From: Saccharomonospora azurea NA-128
GTDB lineage: Bacteria > Actinomycetota > Actinomycetes > Mycobacteriales > Pseudonocardiaceae
DNA: 64,000 bases
NCBI RefSeq assembly: GCF_000231055.2
Contig: NZ_CM001466.1
Span: 664,126 to 728,125, forward strand
Direction of reading: 5' to 3'
Positions 35,026 to 44,705 of this stretch are shown here, in pieces (the stretch's first letter is position 1; each line of letters opens with the position of its first letter). Under the pieces are notes generated by a model. It made no database searches and was not told the DNA's origin. It saw only the letters and a list, made by a program, of their open reading frames with translations. A program made the position numbers and the translations under genes.

Positions 35026-37293
35026 TCAGTCCGCCTTCCGTACTCGCGTGGTTGCCTCCTGGAGCGCTTCCCACACCCGCAACGGCGTCGTCGGCATGTC
35101 GACGTGGGTGACACCGAGGTGTGCCAGCGCGTCGACCACGGCGTTGTGCACCGCGGGAGTGGAACCGATCGTCGCCGACTCGCCGATGCCCTTGACGCCG
35201 AGCGGGTTGCGGTCGGTGGGCGTGACCATCTCGACCAGCTCGAAGTCGGGCAGCTCGGCGGCCGTGGGGAATGAGTAGTCGGCGAACGTCGCGGTCGTGG
35301 GGTTGCCGTCGGCGTCGTAGTGCATGACCTCCAGCAGCGCCTGGGCCGCGCCCTGCGCGAGCCCGCCGTGCCGTTGCCCGGTGAAGGTGACGGGGTTGAG
35401 CACCGGACCCGCGTCGTCGACGGCGACGATGCGCCGCAGCGTGACCTTGCCGGTCAGCGTGTCGACCTCCACCACCGCCAGGTGCGCGCCGAACGGGAAG
35501 GTCGGCGACACCTCGTCGGCCCACACGTCGGCCGACAACTCACCGTCCCCGGCCCGGGCGGCGAGCTCCGCCCAGCTCACCCCGCCCGCGGACGCCGCGC
35601 CCCGCACCCGCCAGGCGCCGGTCGCCGTGTCCAGTTCGAGATCGTCGGGGGCGGCTTCCAACTCGTCGGCCGCCCACTCGCGCGCCTTCTCGATCACCGC
35701 GTCCGCGGCCTTGCGCACCGCGGTGCCGCCGAACTGCAACGACCGCGACCCCATCGTGCCGACGCCCTTGGGCACCTCGTCGGTGTCGCCGTGGCGCACG
35801 GTGATCTTCTCCATCGGCACGCCCAGCCGGTCGGACAGCAGCATCGCGAACGTCGTGTGGATGCCCTGGCCGTGCGGGGACACGCCCGTGTACGCGGTGA
35901 CGCTGCCGTCGCGGTGGATCACCACCCGGCCGCTGTCCCCGCGCCCGTCACCACCGGTGATCTCGACGTAGGCGGACATGCCCAGGCCGAGCGCGACCGG
36001 ATCACCCGCCGCGCGGCGGCGCGCCTGCTCCTCCCGCAGCTCCGCGTACCCCGCGGCGTCCAGGACCTTGTCGAGCGCGGCGGCGTAGTCACCCGTGTCG
36101 TACGTGGCGCCGGTCGGGGTCGTGTACGGGAACGCGTCGGCCGGGATGAGGTTCTTGCGGCGCACCTCCGCCGGGTCGACACCGATCTCCGCGGCGAACA
36201 GGTCGATCGCCCGTTCCACCGCCGCCGTCGCCTCCGGCCGGCCCGCACCGCGGTACGCGCCGATGGGCGTGGTGTTCGTGACCACCGCCCGACTGCCCGC
36301 CTCCACCCGCGGGAACCGGTACACACCGGGCGCCATCATCTCCGTCAACGTCGGCAGATAGAGCGTGCGCGGGTACGCGCCCGCGTCCTGCACGACCTCC
36401 AAACGGAACGCCAGCACGGTCCCGTCGCGACGACCTCCGATGGTGACCGTGTTGCGCTGGGCTCGACCGTGGGTCATCGCGGTCAGGTTCTCGTAGCGGG
36501 TCTCCGACCAGCGCACCGGACGGCCACTACGCCGGGCCGCCCACGCCAGCACCACAGCCTCGGGGTCCGCCCCGATCTTCGCCCCGAAACCACCACCGAC
36601 GTCCGGAGTGACGATCCGGACCCGCGCGGCGTCGAGTCCGAGCCCCTTGGCGACCGCCGAGCGGGCGAGGTGCGCGTTCTGAGTGGACAACCACAGGGTC
36701 ACGCGACCGTCGTCGCCCCACGCGCAGGCCGCCCCGCGGGCCTCCAACGGCGCGGGCGCCACCCGCTGGTTGTCGATGGTGCGGGTGACGACCACCTCGC
36801 AGTCGGCGAAGGTGTCCTCGGCGAACTCACCACCATGGGTCTGGACCACGTTGGTGCCCAGGTCCGGATGGAGCACGACCTCGTCGGTTGCCGCGGTGTC
36901 GACGTCGGCCACGGCGTCGAGCGGCTCGTAGTCCACGTCGACGAGTTCGGCCGCGTCCGCGAGCTGGTACCGGTGCTCGGCGAGGATCACCGCGACGGGC
37001 TCACCGACGTAGCGCACCACGCCGTCCGCCAGCCACGGTTGCGCCACCGGCCCCGCCTTGCCGGGCGCCAGGTCAAGGTCGGCCGCCGTGTACACGGCGA
37101 CGACCCCGGGCGCCGCCTCGGCCTCCGAGGTGTCGATCGAGGTGACGGTGGCGTGCGCGATCGGGCTCCGCACGAACGTGGCGTGGACGGCGCCCGTGAG
37201 CGCGTCCTCGCGAAGGTCGTCGATATAGGTGCCGCCCGTCGTGATGAGTTTGTCGTCCTCGACGCGGACCACCCTGGTGCCGACGATGCTCAC
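35026..37293 (-). CDS. Molybdenum hydroxylase large subunit, form II (CoxL/XdhA-like)
   Basis: This 755-residue subunit binds the molybdopterin cofactor. The active-site loop reads AYRGAGR (residues 346-352), the form II signature. True CO dehydrogenase (form I) has AYxCSFR, so CO oxidation is unlikely. Other cofactor contacts are [33 protein letters not shown] and [18 protein letters not shown], which carries the catalytic Glu. The substrate is probably an aldehyde, purine or N-heterocycle. It is first in the operon, 6 nt before the small subunit. No maturation (CoxD/E/F) genes follow in this window. Confidence 0.92.
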   Translation of the reverse strand: MSIVGTRVVRVEDDKLITTGGTYIDDLREDALTGAVHATFVRSPIAHATVTSIDTSEAEAAPGVVAVYTAADLDLAPGKAGPVAQPWLADGVVRYVGEPVAVILAEHRYQLADAAELVDVDYEPLDAVADVDTAATDEVVLHPDLGTNVVQTHGGEFAEDTFADCEVVVTRTIDNQRVAPAPLEARGAACAWGDDGRVTLWLSTQNAHLARSAVAKGLGLDAARVRIVTPDVGGGFGAKIGADPEAVVLAWAARRSGRPVRWSETRYENLTAMTHGRAQRNTVTIGGRRDGTVLAFRLEVVQDAGAYPRTLYLPTLTEMMAPGVYRFPRVEAGSRAVVTNTTPIGAYRGAGRPEATAAVERAIDLFAAEIGVDPAEVRRKNLIPADAFPYTTPTGATYDTGDYAAALDKVLDAAGYAELREEQARRRAAGDPVALGLGMSAYVEITGGDGRGDSGRVVIHRDGSVTAYTGVSPHGQGIHTTFAMLLSDRLGVPMEKITVRHGDTDEVPKGVGTMGSRSLQFGGTAVRKAADAVIEKAREWAADELEAAPDDLELDTATGAWRVRGAASAGGVSWAELAARAGDGELSADVWADEVSPTFPFGAHLAVVEVDTLTGKVTLRRIVAVDDAGPVLNPVTFTGQRHGGLAQGAAQALLEVMHYDADGNPTTATFADYSFPTAAELPDFELVEMVTPTDRNPLGVKGIGESATIGSTPAVHNAVVDALAHLGVTHVDMPTTPLRVWEALQEATTRVRKAD

Positions 37294-37405
37294 AGAAAGC
37301 CTCCCACTACGACTCCGCGACGATCATGCCGAAGAAGTGGTGAGCGCGCCAAGACGATGTTGACAAGTCACATGAAAAAGGTTCGCGACTACTCCGTTCG
37401 CCGGA

Positions 37406-37900
37406 TCACGCGAAAGCAGCCTCCGCGAACCGGTCGTGCAACCGCGACGCCGTCTCCCGCTGCCGGTCGGCCCGCGCGACGAGTTCGTCCAGTTCGGCCG
37501 GGTCCAGCCTGCCGTCCCGCGCCGCCCGCACCCGCAGACTCCGCCACAGTCCCGCCTTGCCCGTCACCTGCATCGCGATCAGCTCCGACTCCAGCACCGG
37601 GCTCGACGGAGACGACGCCACCAACCGGCCGTTCAACTTGAGCCGACCGAGCTTCTCCACCGCCCACGCCGCGGTCGCCTTGTACGCGCGGACGGGAACC
37701 TCCAGATCCGCCATCACCCGCCGCACCGTGCGGAGATCGTCGGAGAGTTCCTCGGCCAACGCGCGGAGTTCGGACGCGTGCGCGGAGGAGCGTTGTTCGG
37801 ACGCCAGCCGCCGGGCGAGTTCCGCCCCGCCGACAGCGGCCGCATGGTGATCGTTCAGGTAGGTCGCGAAAACGAGGTCAGCGGTGTCGGTGCCGAGCAT
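37406..37900 (-). CDS. Conserved all-helical hypothetical protein (ferritin-like bundle possible)
   Basis: The 164-residue protein lacks a recognisable motif. It is predominantly helical with the pattern DLVFATYLNDHHAAAVGGAEL, ALAEELSDDLRTVRRVMADL, and LIAMQVTGKAGLWRSLRV, then ELDELVARADRQRE. The four-helix layout resembles ferritin-like or DUF892-type bundles, but metal-ligand Glu/His sets are not clear. There is no signal peptide. It lies between the molybdenum hydroxylase operon and the flavoprotein gene on the same strand. Confidence 0.65.
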   Translation of the reverse strand: MLGTDTADLVFATYLNDHHAAAVGGAELARRLASEQRSSAHASELRALAEELSDDLRTVRRVMADLEVPVRAYKATAAWAVEKLGRLKLNGRLVASSPSSPVLESELIAMQVTGKAGLWRSLRVRAARDGRLDPAELDELVARADRQRETASRLHDRFAEAAFA

Positions 37901-37967
37901 GGCCGCCGAGTACCCGCTGCGGACGTTCCGACACCCGTCACCACCCGAGACCCCACCCGCGCCCGGA

Positions 37968-39608
37968 TCAGTCCCGGTACAGCCTCGCGTGCAAAGACCG
38001 CATCAGCCGCCCGTATCCCACGCCGGTGAGCCGGCCGGTACGCGCGAGCGCGGCCTTCGCCGCGTTGGCCCCCGGTCCTCCGTGGACGGCACCACCGGGA
38101 TGCGCTGACGCCCCCGCCAGGAACAGCCGGTCGATCGGCGTGTCCGAGCGGCCGAGCCCGGGCACGGGACGGAACACCAGCTGCTGGTGCAGCGCCGCCG
38201 TGCCCGCGTTGATGGCACCTCCGACGAGACCCGGCTGCTCCCGCTGAAGATCCGCCGGGCCCATCACGTGCCGGCGGCGGATCCGCCCGGCGAACCCGGG
38301 AGCGTGCCGCTCCACGATGCTCTCCATCCGATCGACGAACCGCCGCAACCGGTCATCGTCCCACTCCACTCCCTGCGGCACGTGCGTGTACGCCCACGCC
38401 AACTCGGTGCCCTCCGGGGAGCGCGTGGGATCACTCGTGGTCATCTGTCCCAGCACGAGCATCGGCTCGGCGGGCACCCGGCCCGTCGACAGCTCCGCGC
38501 TGTACCGGGCGAGACTGTCGAGATCACTGTCGAGGTGCACCGTCCCCGCGCCGGCGGCCTCCGGGTTGCTCCACGGAATCGGCCCGGAGAGCGCCCAGTC
38601 CACCTTGACCGTCGAGTCGTCCCAGTGGAACCGATCCAAATCGGACACCAACCGGGCCGGAAGGTGCTCCTCCCCCACCAGGTCCCGGTAGAGCAGCGGC
38701 GCGGGTACATCCGCCAACACCGCCCGCCGCGCCCGCACCAGCGTTCCGTGCGCGTCCCGCACCCCGAGCGCCCGCCCACCGGCCACCACCACCCGGGTCA
38801 CCGGCCGCGAACACGCGATCCGGCCCCCACGCGTGCGCAACCGCGTGGCCAGGGCATCGGCCAGACCCCCGGCCCCGCCCTCGGGCACCGGGAACCCCAT
38901 GTCCTGACCGAGCATCCCGAGCAGCCAACCGAACACCGAACTCCCCGTGGCGTGCGGGCCGAGATCACTGTGCAACGCGTTCCCGGCGAGCAGCAACCGC
39001 GCACCGTCACCGTGGAACGTCTCCATGCCGAGCGTGCTCACCGGAGTCGCGAGCATCCGCACGAACCGCAGCCCGTCCCCCAAGCCCAGGACCCGCGCCA
39101 ACCGCGCCGCCGCGCGCACCGGCGGAAACGGCGTGAACAGCAGATCGAGGAACGGCTCCCGGATCCGCAGCCACTCGTCGAACTGCCCACGCCACGCGTC
39201 ACCGTCCCGCACGTCGAACGACGACACGGACTCCACCGTCCGCTCCAGATCCCGGGACAGCACGGCGACCCGGTCGTCGGGCAACACGTGCGCGAGCACG
39301 GCGGGCGCGTGACACCAACGCAACCCGTACTGCTCCAGGTCCAGTCCACGCATGATCGGCGAGGCCACCGACATCGGATAGAACGCGCTGAACACGTCGT
39401 GCCGGAAACCGGGCTCGGTCAACTCCGCGGTCCGAACGGCTCCCCCGACGAACGGTGTGGCCTCCAGCACCAGCACGTCCCAGCCCGCGTCGACCAGCAG
39501 ATTCGCGGCCACCAGACCGTTCTGCCCGGCACCCACGACCACGGCGTCCACCGTGTCCTCGACGCCGCCGCTCGACCCCGCTGCCTCCACGGCCTCTGGC
39601 GTACCCAT
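37968..39608 (-). CDS. Phytoene dehydrogenase-like FAD oxidoreductase
   Basis: The 546-residue flavoprotein has the Rossmann FAD motif VVVGAGQNGLVAANLLVDAG (residues 23-42) and then LVLEATPFVGGAVRT, as in CrtI/COG1233 proteins. A C-terminal FAD-contact segment reads LFLAGASAHPGGAVHGGPGANAA. It is not an obvious carotenoid-cluster enzyme because no other crt genes are nearby. The substrate is unknown. A TAGGGT hexamer lies 8 nt before the ATG in the short gap after the SRPBCC gene, so it may have its own leaderless promoter as well as readthrough. Confidence 0.88.
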   Translation of the reverse strand: MGTPEAVEAAGSSGGVEDTVDAVVVGAGQNGLVAANLLVDAGWDVLVLEATPFVGGAVRTAELTEPGFRHDVFSAFYPMSVASPIMRGLDLEQYGLRWCHAPAVLAHVLPDDRVAVLSRDLERTVESVSSFDVRDGDAWRGQFDEWLRIREPFLDLLFTPFPPVRAAARLARVLGLGDGLRFVRMLATPVSTLGMETFHGDGARLLLAGNALHSDLGPHATGSSVFGWLLGMLGQDMGFPVPEGGAGGLADALATRLRTRGGRIACSRPVTRVVVAGGRALGVRDAHGTLVRARRAVLADVPAPLLYRDLVGEEHLPARLVSDLDRFHWDDSTVKVDWALSGPIPWSNPEAAGAGTVHLDSDLDSLARYSAELSTGRVPAEPMLVLGQMTTSDPTRSPEGTELAWAYTHVPQGVEWDDDRLRRFVDRMESIVERHAPGFAGRIRRRHVMGPADLQREQPGLVGGAINAGTAALHQQLVFRPVPGLGRSDTPIDRLFLAGASAHPGGAVHGGPGANAAKAALARTGRLTGVGYGRLMRSLHARLYRD

Positions 39609-39616
39609 TGGGCGGG

Positions 39617-39622
39617 ACCCTA
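39617..39622 (-). promoter_or_regulatory. -10 hexamer TAGGGT, 8 nt before the flavoprotein gene
   Basis: On the minus strand TAGGGT is followed by eight bases and the ATG at 39608. It overlaps the stop codon region of the upstream SRPBCC gene. There is no ribosome-binding site. Confidence 0.5.
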
Positions 39623-40108
39623 CACTCGCCCGCCCCCCGACCTCGGCGTCTCGCCGGGCCCGTCGCGGCGAGGTCCCCGGTGCACGACGATGTCCTCCAA
39701 CCGCGACAACGCCTCGCTGTTGCGCGGCTTCAGATACAGCGCCTGCACCGGCACCGGAAGCAACCGCGCCGGCCCCTCGATGGCCTCCTCCGAGATCGTG
39801 ACCTTCGTGCGCTCGTCACCCGCCGGCTCCAGCTCGACCCGGACGCGCGCCCGACCGAGCACCCACAGCCGCGCTTCGAGCTCGATCATGCGCCCCGGCT
39901 CCACGGCGGTCACCCGCGAGATGTCCGGCACCTGCAACGGCCACGCCCCAGCCTTGTGGTGAATGCGGCTGCCCTCGGCAGGCCACGACTCGTCGACGTC
40001 CCGGATGTGCGCGTTGCCCACCACCCAACCCGCGTAACTCCACCCGTCGGCGAGCACGGCGAAGACCCGCTCCGGTCGCGCGGGCATCACCCGGCTCGTC
40101 TCGATCAT
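39620..40108 (-). CDS. SRPBCC (START-like) family protein
   Basis: The 162-residue protein begins MIETSRVMPARPERVFAVLADG, the usual first strand and helix of SRPBCC lipid/ligand-binding folds. It continues with the strand pairs WPLQVPDISRVTAVEPGRMI and TKVTISEEAIEGPARLL. The ATG is preceded by GGAGG with 8-nt spacing. It lies 11 nt upstream of the flavoprotein gene on the same strand, suggesting that the two act on a common hydrophobic compound. Confidence 0.82.
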   Translation of the reverse strand: MIETSRVMPARPERVFAVLADGWSYAGWVVGNAHIRDVDESWPAEGSRIHHKAGAWPLQVPDISRVTAVEPGRMIELEARLWVLGRARVRVELEPAGDERTKVTISEEAIEGPARLLPVPVQALYLKPRNSEALSRLEDIVVHRGPRRDGPGETPRSGGGRV

Positions 40109-40428
40109 CCGCTCCACCTCCACGACAGCGCAGTACCCACGGCGGCGCCCGGCGACTCCTGTCGGAACACCTCCGGAGTCTTCGGCCGCGGCTGTCACCT
40201 CCGCGCGCGCTCCAGTTCGTCCGCCGCGACGCCACACCCCGACCCGAGCCGTCCTGACCGGTCGGCCCGCCACCGTCCACCAGGAGCTCGTCGTGCGCCC
40301 GACGGTGTTCGTCCCACGGCATCCCGCCCTCGCCGCGTGGCCGGGGTGATCCACACTGCACGGGGTTCACCGCCCGTGCCGCGCGCCGTAGAGTGTGGCT
40401 CCTGCCGTGGCGACGCCAAAGGGGGATC
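40109..40428. other. Intergenic gap with no gene seen
   Basis: These 320 bases separate the divergent SRPBCC and BASS-transporter genes. No coding frame or stable hairpin stood out. A TAGAGT hexamer near 40390 is a possible -10 for the transporter, which also has an AAAGGGGG ribosome site. Confidence 0.5.
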
Positions 40429-41394
40429 ATGAGCACCCGACGTGGTCCGGTGGCGACACTCGCCGACCTCGCCGGCCGATGGTTCGCCGTCCTCGTCGTG
40501 ATCGGTGGCCTGGTCGGGCTGGCCCTGCCGGACCAGACGGCCGTCCTCGCCGGTTCCGTGCCGATCCTGCTCGGCGTCATCATGTTCGGCATGGGCCTGA
40601 CCCTCAGGCTCAGCGACTTCGCCCTCGTCCTCCGCCGCCCCTGGGCCGTGCTGCTCGGCCTGAGCGCGCAGTTCGTCATCATGCCGCTGCTGGCGCTCAC
40701 GGTGAGCTGGGTGTTCGGGCTGACCGGACTGCTGCTGGTCGGGATGGTGCTGGTGGGCTCGGCCCCCGGCGGCACCGCGTCGAACGTCATCGTGTACCTG
40801 GCCCGCGGCGACGTCGCCCTCTCGGTGACACTCACCTCCGTCGCGACACTCCTGGCGCCCCTGCTCACCCCGCTGTGGGTGCTGTGGCTGGCCGGTTCGG
40901 ACCTTCCCGTGGGATTCGGCGACCTGTTCTCCTCGATCGTGCAGGTGGTGCTCGTGCCCGTGGTCGCGGGCCTGGTCGTCCGCGCGCTCGCGGGTCGCCT
41001 GGTGCAGCGGGTGACGCCGTACCTTCCCCTCGTGTCGGTCACCGGCGTCGTCCTGGTGGTCGCGGGCATCGTCGGCGCCAACGCCCCCGTCGTCGCCACC
41101 AGCGGACTCCTGCTGATCGCGGCCGTCATCGTGCACAACGGACTGGGACTGCTGCTCGGCTATCTCACCGCGAAGGCCGCACGCCTCGACGAGACCGTCT
41201 GCCGCGCGGTGAGCGTGGAGGTCGGGATGCAGAACTCCGGCCTGTCCGCCAGCCTCGCCACCGCGCACTTCGCCCCACTCGCGGCCCTGCCCGCGGCGCT
41301 GTTCTCGGTGTGGCACAACGTCTCCGGCTCCGTGTTGGCGAGCTACTGGGCGCGCCGACCGGTGGACCGGGCGCACGAGCCCTCGTCGCCCTGA
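40429..41394 (+). CDS. Bile acid:sodium symporter (BASS) family transporter
   Basis: The 321-residue membrane protein has nine to ten helices. The unwound-helix substrate/Na motifs are VGSAPGGTASNVIVYLARGDVALS (residues about 110-133) and VEVGMQNSGLSASLATAHF (about 265-283), both diagnostic of BASS proteins. Bacterial members import organic anions such as pantoate or pyruvate-like acids with sodium. AAAGGGGG precedes the ATG. No linked metabolic gene indicates the substrate. Confidence 0.93.
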   Translation: MSTRRGPVATLADLAGRWFAVLVVIGGLVGLALPDQTAVLAGSVPILLGVIMFGMGLTLRLSDFALVLRRPWAVLLGLSAQFVIMPLLALTVSWVFGLTGLLLVGMVLVGSAPGGTASNVIVYLARGDVALSVTLTSVATLLAPLLTPLWVLWLAGSDLPVGFGDLFSSIVQVVLVPVVAGLVVRALAGRLVQRVTPYLPLVSVTGVVLVVAGIVGANAPVVATSGLLLIAAVIVHNGLGLLLGYLTAKAARLDETVCRAVSVEVGMQNSGLSASLATAHFAPLAALPAALFSVWHNVSGSVLASYWARRPVDRAHEPSSP

Positions 41395-41416
41395 GCCGCG
41401 CACTCGCGGAATCCGG

Positions 41417-41776
41417 CTACTCGGCGGCCTCACCGGCATCGAAGTAGGAGAACTCGAAACTCAGCTCCTCGTAGCGCACATACGTCCGCAACACTCCCGC
41501 CGCACCGTCCCGCCGCAATCGGTGCAACCTGCGCGCGAGTTCCTCGGCCGCCTGGGCCGGATACACGTCGGTCTGGGCGAGCGTGCGATGCAGGTGGGAG
41601 ACCTCCCAGCTGTCCTTCGTGCCGCTGCCCGCCGACACGGTGAGCGTCACGTCGAGAAGCCAGCGCGAGGGTTTCCCCGTCAGCGCCGGCGTCTGATGCG
41701 TCTCGATACCCGCGATGTAGTCGGCACGAATCAGGCCGTCGGTGAGCGTGGCGACCCAGACATTCTCCAGCCCCAT
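41417..41776 (-). CDS. Conserved hypothetical protein (about 119 aa)
   Basis: The likely start MGLENVWVATLTDGLIRADY is preceded by AAGGAG at short spacing; an ATG four codons upstream (MPRS) is an alternative. The protein shows ALTGKPSRWLLDVTLTVSAG, WEVSHLHRTLAQTD and LRTYVRYEELSFEFSYFD, suggesting a small mixed alpha/beta protein. It has no signal peptide and no recognised domain. Upstream on the same strand is a copy of the 17-bp GTATAGG motif found elsewhere in this window. Confidence 0.6.
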   Translation of the reverse strand: MGLENVWVATLTDGLIRADYIAGIETHQTPALTGKPSRWLLDVTLTVSAGSGTKDSWEVSHLHRTLAQTDVYPAQAAEELARRLHRLRRDGAAGVLRTYVRYEELSFEFSYFDAGEAAE

Positions 41777-41853
41777 GCTCCTTGGCATACCCGTCGAGAA
41801 ACAGGGCAAGCGTAAGCAGCTCACCGGATGCGCGGCGGCGCCCACAGCCTGGC

Positions 41854-41870
41854 GTATAGGGCGTTATACA
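41854..41870. repeat. Third copy of the 17-bp GTATAGGTCGTTATACA motif (one mismatch)
   Basis: This copy reads GTATAGGGCGTTATACA and lies in the divergent gap between the hypothetical gene and the DUF2231 gene. Two exact copies occur at 53346-53362 and 59630-59646. The arms GTATA/TATAC form a short inverted repeat around a 6-7 bp centre. Confidence 0.75.
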
Positions 41871-41995
41871 CATCACTCGTTCCGGTCATTCCCGCTGCGT
41901 GATCGCCGCACCGCCGCCATCACCGGACCGGCCGAACCTCGACCCCGGTTCGTGACCGCCGATTGACCACCGCCGCAACGGGTACCACAGCGGGA

Positions 41996-42526
41996 ATGAT
42001 GCTCCCACGACTTCTTCGTGCCTCCGAATCCGTCGACCGACTCGACGGTGTGGCCGAGAAACTCGCCCACCGCCTCCGCCGCGTCCTCCGGGGCAACGTC
42101 CTGGACAAGGCCCTGCGCGGCTCCTGGATCGGACACCCCGCCCATCCCCTCATCGTCACCGTGCCCATCGGCGCCTGGGTGTGTTCCGCCGCATTCGACG
42201 CCCTCGGCGACCGCGAAGCCGCGCGCCGACTCATCGGAATCGGAGCACTCACCGCTCCGGCCGCCGTCGTCACCGGACTGGCGGAGTACTCCCGCCTGTC
42301 CACGGTGCAACGACGCGTCGGCCTCCTGCACTTGACGGCCAACGTGGCCGCTCAGGCGTGTTACGTTACGTCGCATCGCTGCCGGTCACGGGGCTCCCAC
42401 AGCGCGGGGATGCTGTGGAGTGCACTGGGACTGGCCGCGGTCGCGACGGGCGGCGCGCTCGGCGGTCATCTGTCCTACGCCCTCGGTGCGGGCGTGTACG
42501 AGTGGCAGGAAGGCCCCGAGCACTGA
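41996..42526 (+). CDS. DUF2231 family membrane protein
   Basis: The 176-residue protein has about four helices. The DUF2231 hallmark is the N-terminal RGSWIGHPAHPLIVTVPIGAW, and the C-terminus GGHLSYALGAGVYEW is also typical. Family members are predicted haem- or quinone-associated membrane proteins; the function is unproven. The paired ATG codons at 41996 are used; a TTG at 41963 could extend the protein by 11 residues. It is followed about 45 nt later by the debranching-type glycosidase. Confidence 0.85.
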   Translation: MMLPRLLRASESVDRLDGVAEKLAHRLRRVLRGNVLDKALRGSWIGHPAHPLIVTVPIGAWVCSAAFDALGDREAARRLIGIGALTAPAAVVTGLAEYSRLSTVQRRVGLLHLTANVAAQACYVTSHRCRSRGSHSAGMLWSALGLAAVATGGALGGHLSYALGAGVYEWQEGPEH

Positions 42527-42572
42527 CCCCCGCGGACGTGATCTGGAACGACCACGCCGAGGAGGTCCTGGC

Positions 42573-44645
42573 ATGGCGGTGACCCTCGTCCACGGAACGT
42601 CGTTCTGCGTGTGCGGCGACGACGGCGAGTTCGGCGGCGGCATCGCCGAGGGGACGTTCTACCAGGACACCCGCATCCTGTCCGGTTGGAACCTGCGCAT
42701 CGACGGCAGACCCGTCGAACCGATCACCGTGCAGGTGCCCGAACCGTTCCACGCGCGGTTCGTCGGGCGCGCCCACTCCGGCGACGGCGAAGCCGAGAGT
42801 TCCCTGCTGGTGCGCCGCGAACGCTACATCGGCGGCGGCATGCGCGAGGACCTCATCCTCCGCAACTACGGGCGCACCAACGTGACGTGCACGGTGAGCG
42901 TGCGCGTCACCGCCGACTTCGCCGACGTGTTCGAGGTCAAGGCCGGCCGGATCCGGGACAAGGGCCACCACGCGGTCGAGGTCACCGGCACCGGCCTGCA
43001 CCTGGCGCGCTACCTCGACTCCTCCAGCCGCGGTGTGCGCATCACCGGGCAGACCCTCGACGGCAGCGCCGCCGAATACTCGCGCGACCGCGTCACCTTC
43101 CGCGTCGTCGTGCCGGCCGGGCAGGAATGGTATGCCTCCGTGGGAGCGCTGCCCGTGATCGACGGAACCCCGATCGTCCCGCTCTTTCCCCGGGAACGCC
43201 CCGTCGAACACTCCCGCCCCGCCGTCCTCGCCCGCCGCTGGCGCGAGGGAAGCCCCGTGCTGCGCTACTCCGACAACCGCTCACTGGCCCACACCCTGCA
43301 ACGCAGCCGCGAGGACCTCGGCGCGCTGCGCATGTTCAACCCCGACCGGCCCGACGACGTCGCCATCGCCGCGGGCGCCCCGTGGTTCATGGCCCTGTTC
43401 GGCCGGGACTCACTGCTGGCGTCCCTCATGTCACTGGCCATCGACCCCGCCCTGGCCCTCGGCACCGTCCAGACCCTCGCCCACCACCAGGGGTCCACCG
43501 TGGACCCGGACAGCGAGGAGGAGCCCGGCCGCATCCTCCACGAGGTCCGGTTCGGCGCCGACGCCTCCCTCGCCCTCGGCGGAAGCCACATCTACTTCGG
43601 CACCGCGGACGCCACACCGCTGTTCGTCATGCTGCTCGGCGAACTCAGCCGCTGGGGAATCGGCAGGGACCGCGTCGAAGCGCTGCTCCCCAACGCCGAC
43701 CGCGCACTCGACTGGATCGACCACTACGGCGACCGCGACGGTGACGGCTTCGTCGAGTACCACCGCGCCACCGACCGCGGCCTCGTCAACCAGGGCTGGA
43801 AGGACTCCTGGGACGGCGTCAACTTCGCCGACGGCACCATCGCCCGCTCCCCCATCGCGCTGTGCGAGGTCCAGGGTTACGTCTACGCCGCTTTCGTGGC
43901 GAGAGCCGAACTGGCCGAGAACTTCGGCGACCACGACGGAAACCGCCACTGGCGCGAACGCGCCGCCGAGTTCAAAAAACGATTCAACGAACAGTTCTGG
44001 ATACCCGAACTCGGCCGCTACGCTCTCGGACTCGACGGCGACAAACGCCCCATCGACTCCGTTGCGTCCAATATCGGTCACTGTCTGTGGACCGGAATCG
44101 TCGACGACACCCGCGCCGCGTCCGTCGCCGATTCTCTGCTGTCCCCGCAGATGTTCAACGGCTGGGGAATCCGCACGCTCGCCTCCGACATGGGCGCCTA
44201 CAACCCGATGAGCTACCACAACGGATCGGTCTGGCCCCACGACAACGCCATCATCGCCGCCGGACTCATGCGCTACGGCTTCGTCGAGCACGCCCAACGC
44301 GTCGCGGTGGCCGTCTTCGACGCCGCCCGCGCCTTCGACGGACGGCTGCCCGAACTCATGTGCGGCTTCGACCGCAGCGAGTACGACACACCCGTCCCCT
44401 ACCCCACCTCCTGCTCCCCGCAAGCGTGGGCCTCCGCCGCCCCCGTGCACCTGCTCCGCACCCTGCTGCGGTTCCAGCCCTCACTCCCCCACCGCAGACT
44501 CCGCGTTTCCCCTGCGTTACCGGAATCATTCGGAGCGTTACTGATCGACGACGTTCCACTCGGGGGAAGCCGCATTTCCATCGAAGCGAAGGGAAGCGGC
44601 GTCCGGGTCGGACACCTGCCCTCGGAGATCGAAATCGTTCATTAG
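42573..44645 (+). CDS. Amylo-alpha-1,6-glucosidase / glycogen-debranching-type protein
   Basis: This 690-residue cytoplasmic protein has an N-terminal GDE_N_bis beta-domain (about residues 10-200, HGTSFCVCGDDGEFGGG and GTFYQDTRILSGWNL). A C-terminal six-hairpin (alpha/alpha)6 catalytic region follows, including APWFMALFGRDSLLASL, NQGWKDSWDG and SVWPHDNAIIAAGL. Candidate acid residues lie in KDSWDG and in the CSPQAWASAAP region. Related enzymes act on glycogen/trehalose-type glucans or plant-type oligosaccharides. GAGGAGG precedes the ATG. The GT4 gene follows at 60 nt, likely in one operon. Confidence 0.88.
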   Translation: MAVTLVHGTSFCVCGDDGEFGGGIAEGTFYQDTRILSGWNLRIDGRPVEPITVQVPEPFHARFVGRAHSGDGEAESSLLVRRERYIGGGMREDLILRNYGRTNVTCTVSVRVTADFADVFEVKAGRIRDKGHHAVEVTGTGLHLARYLDSSSRGVRITGQTLDGSAAEYSRDRVTFRVVVPAGQEWYASVGALPVIDGTPIVPLFPRERPVEHSRPAVLARRWREGSPVLRYSDNRSLAHTLQRSREDLGALRMFNPDRPDDVAIAAGAPWFMALFGRDSLLASLMSLAIDPALALGTVQTLAHHQGSTVDPDSEEEPGRILHEVRFGADASLALGGSHIYFGTADATPLFVMLLGELSRWGIGRDRVEALLPNADRALDWIDHYGDRDGDGFVEYHRATDRGLVNQGWKDSWDGVNFADGTIARSPIALCEVQGYVYAAFVARAELAENFGDHDGNRHWRERAAEFKKRFNEQFWIPELGRYALGLDGDKRPIDSVASNIGHCLWTGIVDDTRAASVADSLLSPQMFNGWGIRTLASDMGAYNPMSYHNGSVWPHDNAIIAAGLMRYGFVEHAQRVAVAVFDAARAFDGRLPELMCGFDRSEYDTPVPYPTSCSPQAWASAAPVHLLRTLLRFQPSLPHRRLRVSPALPESFGALLIDDVPLGGSRISIEAKGSGVRVGHLPSEIEIVH

Positions 44646-44705
44646 GTCGAAGGACTTTCGACACCCCACCGTTTGCCCCCACGCCCCACGGGAATTGGGG
44701 CCAAC

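Noticed and set aside
35026-37293. Large subunit considered as carbon monoxide dehydrogenase CoxL
   Set aside because: The active-site loop is AYRGAGR and not the AYxCSFR required for CO oxidation; called form II.
37968-39608. Phytoene-dehydrogenase-like protein as part of a carotenoid cluster
   Set aside because: No phytoene synthase, cyclase or prenyl synthase is nearby; the family includes many unrelated flavoproteins.
41854-41870. The 17-bp motif considered as a simple promoter
   Set aside because: One of its three copies (59630) lies between convergent genes with no start codon to serve, so a general promoter role does not fit.
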